Of a DNA stretch of 64,000 nucleotides, positions 46,921 to 55,283 are shown piece by piece. This stretch comes from Diaphorobacter caeni. Its GTDB lineage: Bacteria; Pseudomonadota; Gammaproteobacteria; Burkholderiales; Burkholderiaceae_C. The translations under genes and the position numbers were made by a program. The notes beneath the pieces are model-generated. The model was not told the DNA's origin. It saw only the letters and a program-made list of their open reading frames with translations, and did not search any database. The stretch lies in NCBI RefSeq assembly GCF_015354245.1, contig NZ_JADKYZ010000005.1, forward strand, positions 360,961 through 424,960. The letters run 5' to 3'. How positions within the stretch are numbered: the stretch's first letter is position 1; each line of letters opens with the position of its first letter.

Positions 46921-48959
46921 GTGAGCGCGACGACGGTGATGTCGTCGGCCTGCGCGGCTCCGGCCTCGAAGTCGCGCACGGCCTGCACGAGCTGCTGGGG
47001 AATCAGGGCCGTGGGCCTGGGCGTCGAAGCTCCCCGCAGCGCATCGAGCAGCGCTGGTTCACCGAACAGCGCGCCGTCGTGGTTGGTGGCCTCCGTCACG
47101 CCGTCGGTATAGAACACCAGAGTGTCATCGACGTCCAGCTGCATTTCGCCTTCGCCATAGTCCTGCTCCTCGAGCACGGCAAGCGCCATGTTCTGGCCCG
47201 AAGGGAAGTAGTCCGCTTGACCGCTGCGCACGCGCACGGGCGGGTTGTGGCCCGCGTTCACGTAGGTGAAGCGGCCGCTTTGCAGATGCAGCACACCGTA
47301 GAAAACGGTCACGAACATCATCTGGTCGTTCTCGGCGCACAGCTGGTCGTTGAGTGCGGAAATCGTGCGTCCCGGAGTCTTGTGATGCAGCGCGTTGCTC
47401 TTGAGCAGCGTGCGTGAGATCGCCATGAAGAAGGCGGCCGGAATGCCCTTGCCGGACACATCGGCCACCACCACGGCGAGGTGCTCGTCGTCGATGGCGA
47501 AGTAGTCGTAGAAATCGCCACCCACTTCCTTGGCGGGAATCATCGTCGCTGCGATCTCCACCTCGCGGATCAACGGTGCAGTGCGCGGCAGGATGGACAG
47601 CTGCATCTGCCGCGCGATTTCAAGCTCCTGTTGCAGGCTTGCCAGCAGCGCCTGCGTCTGCATGGATGCCTGCAGTTCGCGCAGCAGCTTGAGAAGGCGG
47701 TTCTGCTGCGTGCTCACAAGGCCGGACATGCGGCCGAGAATGCCTGCGAGCTCGGCCAGTTGGTTGTGGCCACCGGTAGTCGTCGACATTGCGGACGAAC
47801 CGGAAATCTCGGATTGCGTTCCGAGCGCCGACAGGATTTCGTCGCGCGAGTTCGGGTCCAGGCTGTCTGCCAGCGTGCGCAGCTGGTCGCGGATCAGGCG
47901 TTCCTGTTGCACTCGGGTGCGCACGCGCTCCTGGCGCAGCGTTTCGAGATTGAGCAGCTCCGAACGGATCGCGACCACTCCGCGCGCGATGGCTCCTGCC
48001 TCGTCCTCGCTCTCTTCGTCTCCATCGTCCAGCGCCGCGTCAATGCGCCCGTTGGCCAGCGCCCGCAACACGTTCACCGAGCGCTTGAGAGGCTCCATCG
48101 CGCGGCGCATGTAGAGCGCGATGGCCAGCACCAGTGCTGCGGCGAAGCATAGTGCGGCGGCCAGCGTCGCAGCGTTGAAGATTTGGTCCGAGCGATGCGC
48201 GAGCGAGACGTCCTGCGTCCACACCAGCGCACCCACGGAGCGCTTGTCGATGTTGAGCAGCGGCTGGCTGATGACCTGCACCGCGCCATCTCCCGTACTG
48301 TCGACAATGGCCAATTGGCTGCGCACGGGAATGCCGCCGCGATGGCTGCCGATGGCCTGCGCGTCGGTGCCGATCGCGAGCACGCCGCGCATGTTGGCGA
48401 TGGCGATCTGGCCACCAAGATAGTCAGCAAGTCCCTTCAAATGGGGACTGACGTCACGGCCGATGGCGATGGCGCCGTGGTCGAAGCCGATGACCTTCAC
48501 CCATTCATAGCGTTGCGGAGTGAGCTGGATCAGCGACTGCACTTCCTCGTCCATCGTGTGAGCACGGCGCACCCAGCCGTGCTCGGCCATGGGTTGCGGA
48601 TCCAGCGCCGTTTCGGTGGTGGCCAGCAGGGTGCCGCGCGGCGAAAGCACGTCGATGCGCATACCGGGCCCGCTCTCGCGCATGGTACGTGCGAGCAGCG
48701 ATTCGATGCGTTGCAGCGCGGCGCTGTCATACACCTGGGCAAAGGCGGGATCCTGCAGCAGCCGCCGCGCGATGGCTTCAAGGTCTTCGAGCTGCTCGCT
48801 CTGGAGTTTGTCCCATGCAATGCGCTGGTTCTGCAGCAACGCGTCGTTGTATCGCTGTTGCCAGCGTCGTTCGCCAAGCCAGCCCATCAACGTCAACGCG
48901 CTCACGAGCAGCGCCATGGCGAGCAGAAGGATGATCAGGATGCGCCGTTTAAGCTGCAT
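46899..48959 (-). CDS. btrU: Membrane-bound SpoIIE/PP2C-type phosphatase (BtrU-like)
   Basis: A 686-residue protein: helix 1 (about 7-27), a periplasmic sensor region to about 270, helix 2, a HAMP-like segment, a coiled coil and a C-terminal PP2C domain (about 455-680). Metal-binding residues are visible in EVGGDFYDYF, VADVSGKGIPAAFF, FYTDGVTEA and QADDITVVAL. It would dephosphorylate the STAS antagonist and so release the sigma factor. The ATG at 48959 has GGAGG at the right distance and overlaps the preceding stop. Confidence 0.93.
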   Translation of the reverse strand: MQLKRRILIILLLAMALLVSALTLMGWLGERRWQQRYNDALLQNQRIAWDKLQSEQLEDLEAIARRLLQDPAFAQVYDSAALQRIESLLARTMRESGPGMRIDVLSPRGTLLATTETALDPQPMAEHGWVRRAHTMDEEVQSLIQLTPQRYEWVKVIGFDHGAIAIGRDVSPHLKGLADYLGGQIAIANMRGVLAIGTDAQAIGSHRGGIPVRSQLAIVDSTGDGAVQVISQPLLNIDKRSVGALVWTQDVSLAHRSDQIFNAATLAAALCFAAALVLAIALYMRRAMEPLKRSVNVLRALANGRIDAALDDGDEESEDEAGAIARGVVAIRSELLNLETLRQERVRTRVQQERLIRDQLRTLADSLDPNSRDEILSALGTQSEISGSSAMSTTTGGHNQLAELAGILGRMSGLVSTQQNRLLKLLRELQASMQTQALLASLQQELEIARQMQLSILPRTAPLIREVEIAATMIPAKEVGGDFYDYFAIDDEHLAVVVADVSGKGIPAAFFMAISRTLLKSNALHHKTPGRTISALNDQLCAENDQMMFVTVFYGVLHLQSGRFTYVNAGHNPPVRVRSGQADYFPSGQNMALAVLEEQDYGEGEMQLDVDDTLVFYTDGVTEATNHDGALFGEPALLDALRGASTPRPTALIPQQLVQAVRDFEAGAAQADDITVVALTYLGNAP

Positions 48960-50925
48960 GATCTTCGCCTCCGGTGTCGGCATGGACAGCCGCAGAATCG
49001 CTGCGCATGCGCCGCTTGTGCAGCATCCACAGGCTCCAGCCCAGCATCGCCGTGATCAGCAGGGTGAGCGTGATGCGCGGCAGCGACTGGCTGCCCAGCA
49101 GCGTGGCCAGTGCAGCGCCCAGGCCGGCGAACAACAGACAGTGCAGTGCAGGCGATTCGCAGCGGCGGCGCTCCGACTTGAGCAGGCTTCCCATGCACCA
49201 ACCCAGTGCCAGTGACGCTACAGCGCAGAGCGTGAACTGTGTGGTCATGTGCGCTGCCATGAGGTGCGCCAGCGTTTCGAAGGCCGCCGCGATGGCGAGG
49301 GCGCACATCAGGCTGCGGCGTGGCGGCATCGCGGTGAAGATGCCGCAGAGCAGGCCCATGCCCAGCGCGCAGCGGGCCAGAGATTGAAGCGCATTTCCAT
49401 TTCCATCACCGTGATCGATGCTGACGGCGGCCATGGCAACTGCGGTGAACGCCAGTGCGGATGGCGACAGGAAGGCTGTGGTCGGACGCGCTTGCGCAGG
49501 CGATGGATGACGCCACGGACTGCGCGGCACGTTCCATTGCGTGAGCAGCACGAGTGCATGGAGCGCGGGCAGTGCAAGCGCCGCCGCTCCCAGGCGTTCG
49601 CCGAACGCGCTTTGCGTGACCGCTGCCAGCTCGGGCGCCATCCAGGCCATCGCGACGCCCCATGCACCCAGCGCGGCGCCGGACCAGTGCGGTGCGGCGG
49701 CGATGGCGCTGTTGCTGCGCTGGCTTGCCATGCGCTGGCAGGCCTGCAGCGCCACTCCCGCGATCAGTCCACCGACCACGGGCATGAGGAACAGATCGGC
49801 ATTGGCATGCATGCGCTCGAGCAATCCGCATGCCCAGGCGGCGCCCAGCCCCATGAGCGTGGCGCAGGCGGTGGCCAGCAGCGAGAATGGCTTCCAGTGC
49901 GAGGCGCGCGCGAGCAGCGCACCGCCACATGCGCTGGCCAGAAGAATCGGCAGACGCCAGGCGTGCAGACCCGCCTGCAGCGACGTCGCGGCGATGTCGC
50001 CTGTGGAGAGCGTCGCCATCGCCATGGCGCTGATCGACAGCAGCAGACAGATCCAGAATGCCTGAGCCTGCGTGGCGAGCACGCGGATCTGCAGCAGGCC
50101 GTGTTCCGCGAAGTGGTCACGGCCTTCTGCGTGGCGCAGCAGATGATCGAGGCGTTCGCGGCGTGCTTGCTGAGGCTCGGTGATGCGCAGGGAAGAGATG
50201 AGACGGCGCACGCGTGTCAGCGTTTCGTGCACGTTGCGCGTGGCATGTCCCAGCGTTTGCACGCGCAGGTCAAATTCGCGGCGCTCGATGATGGTGTATG
50301 TGCTGTCGAAGCGGCCATTGCGGATCGCACGGATCGCCAGACGCGTCACGTGATTGCGCAGCAGAGACCCTTCGGCCTCGCTGTACCGTGCGGCAAGCCA
50401 TGCCAGCGCGGACAGCAATAGGATGATCGGAGCCAGCAGAATGGCAGCGTCTTTGGCGAACGCGCTGGCATTGCGCGCGTGCAATGCCAGTTGCAGACTG
50501 GCGATGGGCGTTGCTTGAGCCCCTCCGGTGTCACTGCCGGGAAGAATGGGCACGCTGGCCGTTGCGGTGGGCGATGGTGGCCTGTCTGCAGTGCGCGACT
50601 GCCACAGCACTTGGCCCTTGGCGTCGGTCAGCGAGATGGACTGGATGTCGGGGTGCGTCTTCAGACGATGCATGAAAAACTCGTCCATGCCCTGCAGCCG
50701 TTCCAGCGGCACGCCCACGTTCAAGGCATGCTGCACCCGCCTGGCCACGGATTGCGCCAGCAACTGGGAGCGTGCGGATTCACTTTCATCGCGTAGATCG
50801 TCGAGCAGACGGTAGGTCACGCCGCAAAGCACCATGCTCGCGATCACGAGCAGCAGCAGGCCTGCCCATCCCAGCCGGCGCGAAGCACGCAAAGGATGAC
50901 GGTGCGGCGAAGATGCGATGCTCAT
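48949..50925 (-). CDS. Membrane sensor with MFS-like multi-helix C-terminus
   Basis: A 658-residue protein. One helix (about 18-40), a periplasmic domain (about 42-160, with ALNVGVPLERLQGMDEFFMH), a second helix (about 163-185), a charged cytoplasmic linker (about 190-275) and then 10-12 hydrophobic helices to residue 635. Its layout repeats that of the 905-residue fusion, although the carrier-like part is degenerate. It starts inside the stop of the upstream sensor gene and runs into the phosphatase gene, so the three are one operon. Confidence 0.7.
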   Translation of the reverse strand: MSIASSPHRHPLRASRRLGWAGLLLLVIASMVLCGVTYRLLDDLRDESESARSQLLAQSVARRVQHALNVGVPLERLQGMDEFFMHRLKTHPDIQSISLTDAKGQVLWQSRTADRPPSPTATASVPILPGSDTGGAQATPIASLQLALHARNASAFAKDAAILLAPIILLLSALAWLAARYSEAEGSLLRNHVTRLAIRAIRNGRFDSTYTIIERREFDLRVQTLGHATRNVHETLTRVRRLISSLRITEPQQARRERLDHLLRHAEGRDHFAEHGLLQIRVLATQAQAFWICLLLSISAMAMATLSTGDIAATSLQAGLHAWRLPILLASACGGALLARASHWKPFSLLATACATLMGLGAAWACGLLERMHANADLFLMPVVGGLIAGVALQACQRMASQRSNSAIAAAPHWSGAALGAWGVAMAWMAPELAAVTQSAFGERLGAAALALPALHALVLLTQWNVPRSPWRHPSPAQARPTTAFLSPSALAFTAVAMAAVSIDHGDGNGNALQSLARCALGMGLLCGIFTAMPPRRSLMCALAIAAAFETLAHLMAAHMTTQFTLCAVASLALGWCMGSLLKSERRRCESPALHCLLFAGLGAALATLLGSQSLPRITLTLLITAMLGWSLWMLHKRRMRSDSAAVHADTGGEDHAA

Positions 50926-51698
50926 TCCGCCGCCTCCATTTCGTCAAGCCGACTCTGGCAGCCGTCGAGGCGCTCGCGCACCGATGCGGCGCGCTGCTCC
51001 GCTGCCGCCAGCGGGCCGGTCTGCTCCACTTGCAGATGACGATGTTGCGGTGCCAGCGCCAAGCGTGTCGCCAGCGCGGCGGCAATGCTCAGCAGCGCCA
51101 GAGTCATTGCTGTGGCGAGCCACAGCGGCATCGCGTTGCGCAATGCGCTCATGCTCAGGCGCGAAGGCGGTGCGGCGGATGTGGCGCTGACATGTCCGAC
51201 GATTTCGCCGAACGCGTTGTGAAGCAGTTGTCCGGTCACCACTTCACCGCCGACGTTGGCGCTCCAGCGCCGGTCATTGCGCACGCCTTCCGCTGCCGCA
51301 AGTTCGACACCAGGCTGCCAGCGCTCGCCGATGGCACCCCGGTCAGTACTGAAGAGCGCGACGCCGCTTCGGCTCACGACTTCGATGGCGTGCAGAGAAT
51401 GGTCGGCCGAGAGTGCGGCTTCGAGTTGGTTCTGGATCGAGCGGTTCTCCGCCAGTTCGAGGCCCAGCGCGATGTCCGTCTCGATCGATTCCTGCAGCTC
51501 CGCGACGGTGAGCGAGACGCGCGATTGCTGGATCTCGTTGACTTCGTCGTTGTGGATTCGCAGCATCAGCGCCGCGATAAGCAACACGCCCGCGCAGAGA
51601 ATCAACCACCACGCGCCGCCCGCTTCCAACATGGCCGACCATGTGGTGCGAGGGGCTTGTGCAGTGGAGGAGGGGCTGGTCGAATTGCTGTACCTCAT
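50922..51698 (-). CDS. Small membrane sensor protein
   Basis: A 258-residue protein with two helices (about 29-47 and 191-212) around a periplasmic domain of about 140 residues, then a short cytoplasmic coiled coil (LAAAEQRAASVRERLDGCQS). The periplasmic part (TDIALGLELAENRSIQNQLE, LHAIEVVSRSGVALFS) resembles the sensor modules of its two larger neighbours. No catalytic domain is present, so it probably works through a partner, most likely the downstream proteins. Confidence 0.7.
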   Translation of the reverse strand: MRYSNSTSPSSTAQAPRTTWSAMLEAGGAWWLILCAGVLLIAALMLRIHNDEVNEIQQSRVSLTVAELQESIETDIALGLELAENRSIQNQLEAALSADHSLHAIEVVSRSGVALFSTDRGAIGERWQPGVELAAAEGVRNDRRWSANVGGEVVTGQLLHNAFGEIVGHVSATSAAPPSRLSMSALRNAMPLWLATAMTLALLSIAAALATRLALAPQHRHLQVEQTGPLAAAEQRAASVRERLDGCQSRLDEMEAAE

Positions 51699-51790
51699 GC
51701 CACAATGCCTCGCGCAACATTTGATTGCATGGTGAACCAGATCGTCGATTCGCCAATCAACTTCTTGAATTTTCCATCTTCATTTCGCCC

Positions 51791-52258
51791 ATGAATCCTT
51801 CGGTCAAGATGTCGTGTTCTCTGCAAGGAACGGTCGATGAATTGCCGCAGTTCTTTGCGCGCCTGGAAGAGTGGGCCGAGGGGCTGGGCGCATCGATGGC
51901 ACTCGTTTCGTCGTTCTCTCTGATGCTCGACGAGCTGTTGACCAACGTGGCGATGCATGCCTATCAAGGGCGCGGCGGGCCGGTTGCCGTGGCGATTGAG
52001 TTCGAGGCGCCAGCGCATCTGCGGGCCTGGCTGCGCGATCATGGGCCCGCCTACGATCCCACCGCTCGCAAGTCGGCGGACACAGGGGCCGATATCGAGG
52101 AGCGGGACATTGGAGGACTCGGTGTGCATTTCGTGAAGCAGTTGGCGGATCAGTTCATCTATCGTCGCGAGGGCGATGTGAACGAGGTGTTCGTGAGCAG
52201 GACCCTGAACTCGCCTGCTGCAGCTGTAAAGCACATGAACGATGGCGGCGATGCGTGA
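51791..52258 (+). CDS. btrW: Anti-sigma factor serine kinase, HATPase domain (BtrW-like)
   Basis: A 155-residue GHKL ATPase of the RsbW/SpoIIAB type. The N box is MLDELLTNVAMHAY, the G1 region DHGPAYDP and the G2 region GGLGVHFVKQ. It should bind and inhibit the ECF sigma and phosphorylate the STAS protein. It is divergent from the sensor-phosphatase operon. The ATG at 51791 gives the normal length. Confidence 0.93.
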   Translation: MNPSVKMSCSLQGTVDELPQFFARLEEWAEGLGASMALVSSFSLMLDELLTNVAMHAYQGRGGPVAVAIEFEAPAHLRAWLRDHGPAYDPTARKSADTGADIEERDIGGLGVHFVKQLADQFIYRREGDVNEVFVSRTLNSPAAAVKHMNDGGDA

Positions 52259-52342
52259 CGTGGAGACACGCCACCACCGGCCTTCGCGTGGCCTGCTTTT
52301 TCGCTTGTTCGCCCGTTCGTGCGCCGCACGGAAAATGAATGA

Positions 52343-52367
52343 GTAACGTGTGTTGCCGGATCGTTCC
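52343..52367 (-). promoter_or_regulatory. T3SS ECF-sigma-type promoter pointing antisense into btrW
   Basis: On the minus strand GGAAC (52367-52363), 15 bases, GTTAC (52347-52343), then TCA. Transcription would begin near 52336 and run antisense through the whole kinase gene towards the sensor-phosphatase operon at 51698. No convincing minus-strand gene lies in between. Confidence 0.65.
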
Positions 52368-52399
52368 ATCCTTTTTCAAATATTTTTTGATCACCTGAA

Positions 52400-52843
52400 A
52401 TGCCTAGTCCTTCTCCCGCTGAACTGCTGACTGAACTGGGTTCCGCCATTGGCATTCCGGCGCTTTGTCTGGACGCGCAGGGATGCTGCAGACTGATGTT
52501 CGATGGCAGCCGGCTGGTTGAAATGCGACATGTGCCCGCGCAGGGCCGCTGGCTGCTCACGACCACGCTGCACGCCGCAGCGCTTTCAAGCGAAGGGTGG
52601 CAGCTGCTGCTGCGTGGCAACCTGGTGGGGGGCGGTTTTGGGGGAGGCTGGGCGGGTCTCGACGAGCAGGGGCGGGCGGTGCTGCATCTGCCGATGGTGG
52701 ACGCTGACGCCAGCGGGCCCGCTTTGCTGCAGGCCGTCGAACTGTTGCTCAACCACGCCGATCGATGGGACAAGCGACTGATGGAGGGCGCAAGCACGGC
52801 GCGCACGCAGGCGCCGGTGCAGTTCTGGGCGCAGCGGATCTAG
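52400..52843 (+). CDS. Class I T3SS effector chaperone (CesT-like, BtcA position)
   Basis: A 147-residue protein with the CesT/SycE fold pattern: helix PSPAELLTELGSAIGIPALC, strands CCRLMFDGSRLVEMRHV and GRWLLTTTLHAA, a glycine-rich loop (GGGFGGGWAG) and the C-terminal helix LLQAVELLLNHADRWDKRLM. Such chaperones normally sit beside their effector gene, but no effector follows here. It could be the partner of an effector elsewhere, like Bordetella BtcA for BteA. Confidence 0.78.
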   Translation: MPSPSPAELLTELGSAIGIPALCLDAQGCCRLMFDGSRLVEMRHVPAQGRWLLTTTLHAAALSSEGWQLLLRGNLVGGGFGGGWAGLDEQGRAVLHLPMVDADASGPALLQAVELLLNHADRWDKRLMEGASTARTQAPVQFWAQRI

Positions 52844-52858
52844 CCTGGTGCTTGAAGG

Positions 52859-53485
52859 TCAGCTGCGGATCACCACCGGCCCGTCCGGCAGTTCGTTCGA
52901 ATGCGTGGCGTTTTCCGCGCCTTCCGCCGCTGGATACTGCTCCACCAGCGCCACGGTCACCGCGGCGATCGCTTCGGTCAGGCCGTCTTCGTAGCATCCT
53001 TCGCGGAACTGCTCGCGCATGCGGGCGACCATTTCGTGCCAGACCTTGGGCTCGATGCTGCGCGCGATGCCCCGGTCGGCGAGGATTTCGATGGCGTGTT
53101 CGGCGACCAGCAGATAGATGAGCACGCCGTTGTTGTGCTCGGTGTCCCACACGCGCAGCTTGCCGAACTGGGTGACGGCGCGTTCGTGGGCGCTGGCCGA
53201 GCGCCAGATGTAGGACAGCGGCAGGCCGCCTTCGACGCAGATGCGGATCTGGCCGGTGTGGCGCTTCTCGCTGGCCGCGACGCGGTCGGCGAGGCGCTTT
53301 TGCACATCGGCGGGCATCACGCGACGCAGTGAGTCCTCGGCCATGCGGTTGCGCACCAGTCGTGCGATCCGGGCGAAGAGTCCCGTTGAATGGCGATGGT
53401 GCTGCTGCGGTGGCTGTTGCATCGTCGAAGTGCCTTGGTCCTTGGTGTGATGGTGCGTGGTCATGGGAGGTGTCCGGTTCGTCAT
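52859..53485 (-). CDS. TPM-domain protein, second copy
   Basis: A 208-residue protein with a TPM domain (about 55-190; TGQIRICVEGGLPLSYIWRS, NNGVLIYLLVAEHAIEILAD). It lacks a signal peptide; a His/Gln-rich N-terminus precedes the domain. The ATG overlaps the stop of the first TPM gene. Its function is not established. Confidence 0.82.
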   Translation of the reverse strand: MTNRTPPMTTHHHTKDQGTSTMQQPPQQHHRHSTGLFARIARLVRNRMAEDSLRRVMPADVQKRLADRVAASEKRHTGQIRICVEGGLPLSYIWRSASAHERAVTQFGKLRVWDTEHNNGVLIYLLVAEHAIEILADRGIARSIEPKVWHEMVARMREQFREGCYEDGLTEAIAAVTVALVEQYPAAEGAENATHSNELPDGPVVIRS

Positions 53486-54429
53486 CACCAGTCGCCGGAC
53501 GCGCCGCCGCCGCCGAAGTCACCACCGCCGCCGGAGCTGAAGCCTCCGCCGCCGCCGAATCCACCGCCTCCTCCAAAGCCACCGCCGCCTCCGCCGAAGC
53601 CACCCGGAAATCCACCGCCATGCACAATCGGCCCGCCGCCGCCCTTGCCGCTGAAGAGCAGGGTGTAGAGCAGCGCGAGCACGCCGGCACCCGCTGCAAG
53701 GCCGATGCTGGCGGTGACGATGAAGGCGATGAAGCCCACGCCGCCGCCCATCAGCAGGCCGCCGATGGGGCGCCCGAAGATGCGGCGCACGATGGGGCCC
53801 ACCACCGTCACGACGAAAAACAGGAAGATCGCCATGTCCTGCCAGTCGAAGCCGGAGGACTGCTGCTGGCCCTGACCCTGCATTCGGGGCGGCTCGGGCA
53901 GGGGCAGGGCTTCGCCCGCGATGCGCGCACCGATCTGGTCGACGGCGGCCTGAAGGCCTCCCGCGTAGTCGTTCTGCTTGAACCGGGGCGCCATCGCGGC
54001 GTCGATGATGCGGGCCGCCGCAAGGTCGGGCACCGCGCCTTCAAGCGTCTTGGAGACCTCGATGCGCATGCGCCGGTCGTTCTTGGCGACCAGAATGATC
54101 AGGCCGTCGCCCACGTCCTTGCGGCCGATCTTCCAGGCATTGCCGATGCGGTTGGCATATGAGGCGATGTCTTCTGGCGCGGTGGTGGGCACCATGAGCA
54201 CCACCACCTGCGAGCCGTGCTTCTGCTCGATGCCCGCAAGCTGGGATTCAAGCGCCGCCTTGGCCGACGCGTCCAGCGTGCTGGTCTGGTCGATCACATG
54301 GGCCGTGAGCGCGGGCACGGGCAGCAATGGCTGCGCCTGTGCGCCGGTCCATCCGGACCACAACAGGCAGGCTGCGAGCCAGGCCCGCAGAAAATGCGCA
54401 GGAGACAACATCCGCATCAGAATCAGCAC
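53485..54429 (-). CDS. TPM-domain membrane protein (YgcG-like)
   Basis: A 314-residue exported protein: signal peptide ending near GAQA, TPM domain (about 40-165; GSQVVVLMVPTTAPEDIASY, VGDGLIILVAKNDRRMRIEV), two membrane helices (about 200-260) and a glycine-rich tail with phenylalanine repeats ending GGASGDW. Start is GTG 54429 or ATG 54417. Gene order lemA-TPM-TPM is common in proteobacteria. Confidence 0.88.
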   Translation of the reverse strand: MLILMRMLSPAHFLRAWLAACLLWSGWTGAQAQPLLPVPALTAHVIDQTSTLDASAKAALESQLAGIEQKHGSQVVVLMVPTTAPEDIASYANRIGNAWKIGRKDVGDGLIILVAKNDRRMRIEVSKTLEGAVPDLAAARIIDAAMAPRFKQNDYAGGLQAAVDQIGARIAGEALPLPEPPRMQGQGQQQSSGFDWQDMAIFLFFVVTVVGPIVRRIFGRPIGGLLMGGGVGFIAFIVTASIGLAAGAGVLALLYTLLFSGKGGGGPIVHGGGFPGGFGGGGGGFGGGGGFGGGGGFSSGGGGDFGGGGASGDW

Positions 54430-54452
54430 GACGACGACCGCTCCATCAACGC

Positions 54453-55070
54453 TCAGGGCTTGCTGGCGGCGGGAGCCGAGAAATCGACCACGGGCGGCTT
54501 GCTGATTTCAGCCTCGTTCTGCACGGTGAAGTTGGCCTTGGGCTTGTAGCCCATGACCATGGCCGTCAGGTTGTTGGGGAAGCTGCGGGCCAGCACGTTG
54601 TATTCCTGAACGGTCTGGATGTAGCGGTTGCGCGCTACGGTGATGCGGTTTTCCGTGCCTTCGAGCGTCACGCGCAGGTCGCGGAAGGCCTGGTTGGCCT
54701 TGAGATCCGGGTAGCGCTCGGAGACCACCATCAGGCGCGAGAGCGCGCTCGAGAGTTCGCCCTGCGCCTGCTGGAACTTGTTGAACGCCTCGGGGTTGTT
54801 CACCAGATCGGGCGTGGCCTGGATCGAGGTGGCCTTGGAGCGGGCCTCGATCACCTTGGTCAGCGTGTCCTGCTCGAAGCTGGCTTCGCCCTTCACCGAG
54901 GCCACGATGTTGGGCACCAGGTCGGCGCGGCGCTGGTATTGGTTGAGCACCTCGCTCCAGGCGGCCTTGCTCTGTTCGTCGAGTTGCTGGAACTGGTTGT
55001 AGCCGCAGCCGGTCAGCGCCAGAGCGGTGGCGACTGTCGCGATGAATCCAAAGAGGCGTTTGATGGTCAT
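54453..55070 (-). CDS. lemA: LemA family lipoprotein
   Basis: A 205-residue protein with a lipobox-like ALTGC near residue 22 and the LemA helical body (VLNQYQRRADLVPNIVASVK, ARNRYIQTVQEYNVLARSFP). It heads the operon with the two TPM genes. The role is unknown; the family is a membrane-associated coiled-coil bundle. Confidence 0.92.
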   Translation of the reverse strand: MTIKRLFGFIATVATALALTGCGYNQFQQLDEQSKAAWSEVLNQYQRRADLVPNIVASVKGEASFEQDTLTKVIEARSKATSIQATPDLVNNPEAFNKFQQAQGELSSALSRLMVVSERYPDLKANQAFRDLRVTLEGTENRITVARNRYIQTVQEYNVLARSFPNNLTAMVMGYKPKANFTVQNEAEISKPPVVDFSAPAASKP

Positions 55071-55188
55071 GGGCGTATGAGGTAGAAAGTGGGTTGGATC
55101 AAGAGACCGTGCGCCGTTCGGCAGCCCTGAGTCTGGGGCGGATCACGCGGAACCGTGGCTGCATGCCGGGGCATGTGAGGGGCGCAGT

Positions 55189-55216
55189 GTCACACATTTT
55201 GCATAAATTATGTGAC
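55189..55216. promoter_or_regulatory. Inverted repeat in the lemA/NTF2-like intergenic gap
   Basis: GTCACA (55189-55194) and TGTGAC (55211-55216) form a perfect 6-bp inverted repeat around 16 AT-rich bases. It could be an operator for the divergent genes. The regulator is not identifiable. Confidence 0.35.
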
Positions 55217-55283
55217 TCGCCTTGTAGGCCCCCAAGCCGCCGGGCACTGCATTACAGAATTTAACCTTGTCTGATGGTGAACC

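Noticed and set aside
48949..50925. Ordinary MFS transporter or 7TM diguanylate-type receptor
   Set aside because: The N-terminal periplasmic sensor and charged linker, the operon with a PP2C phosphatase and the degenerate carrier part do not fit a simple transporter, and no GGDEF or kinase domain is present.
51695..52369. Minus-strand open frame opposite the kinase gene
   Set aside because: It is the antisense shadow of btrW; composition is His/Arg-rich and no domain is visible, so the antisense promoter is treated as non-coding.
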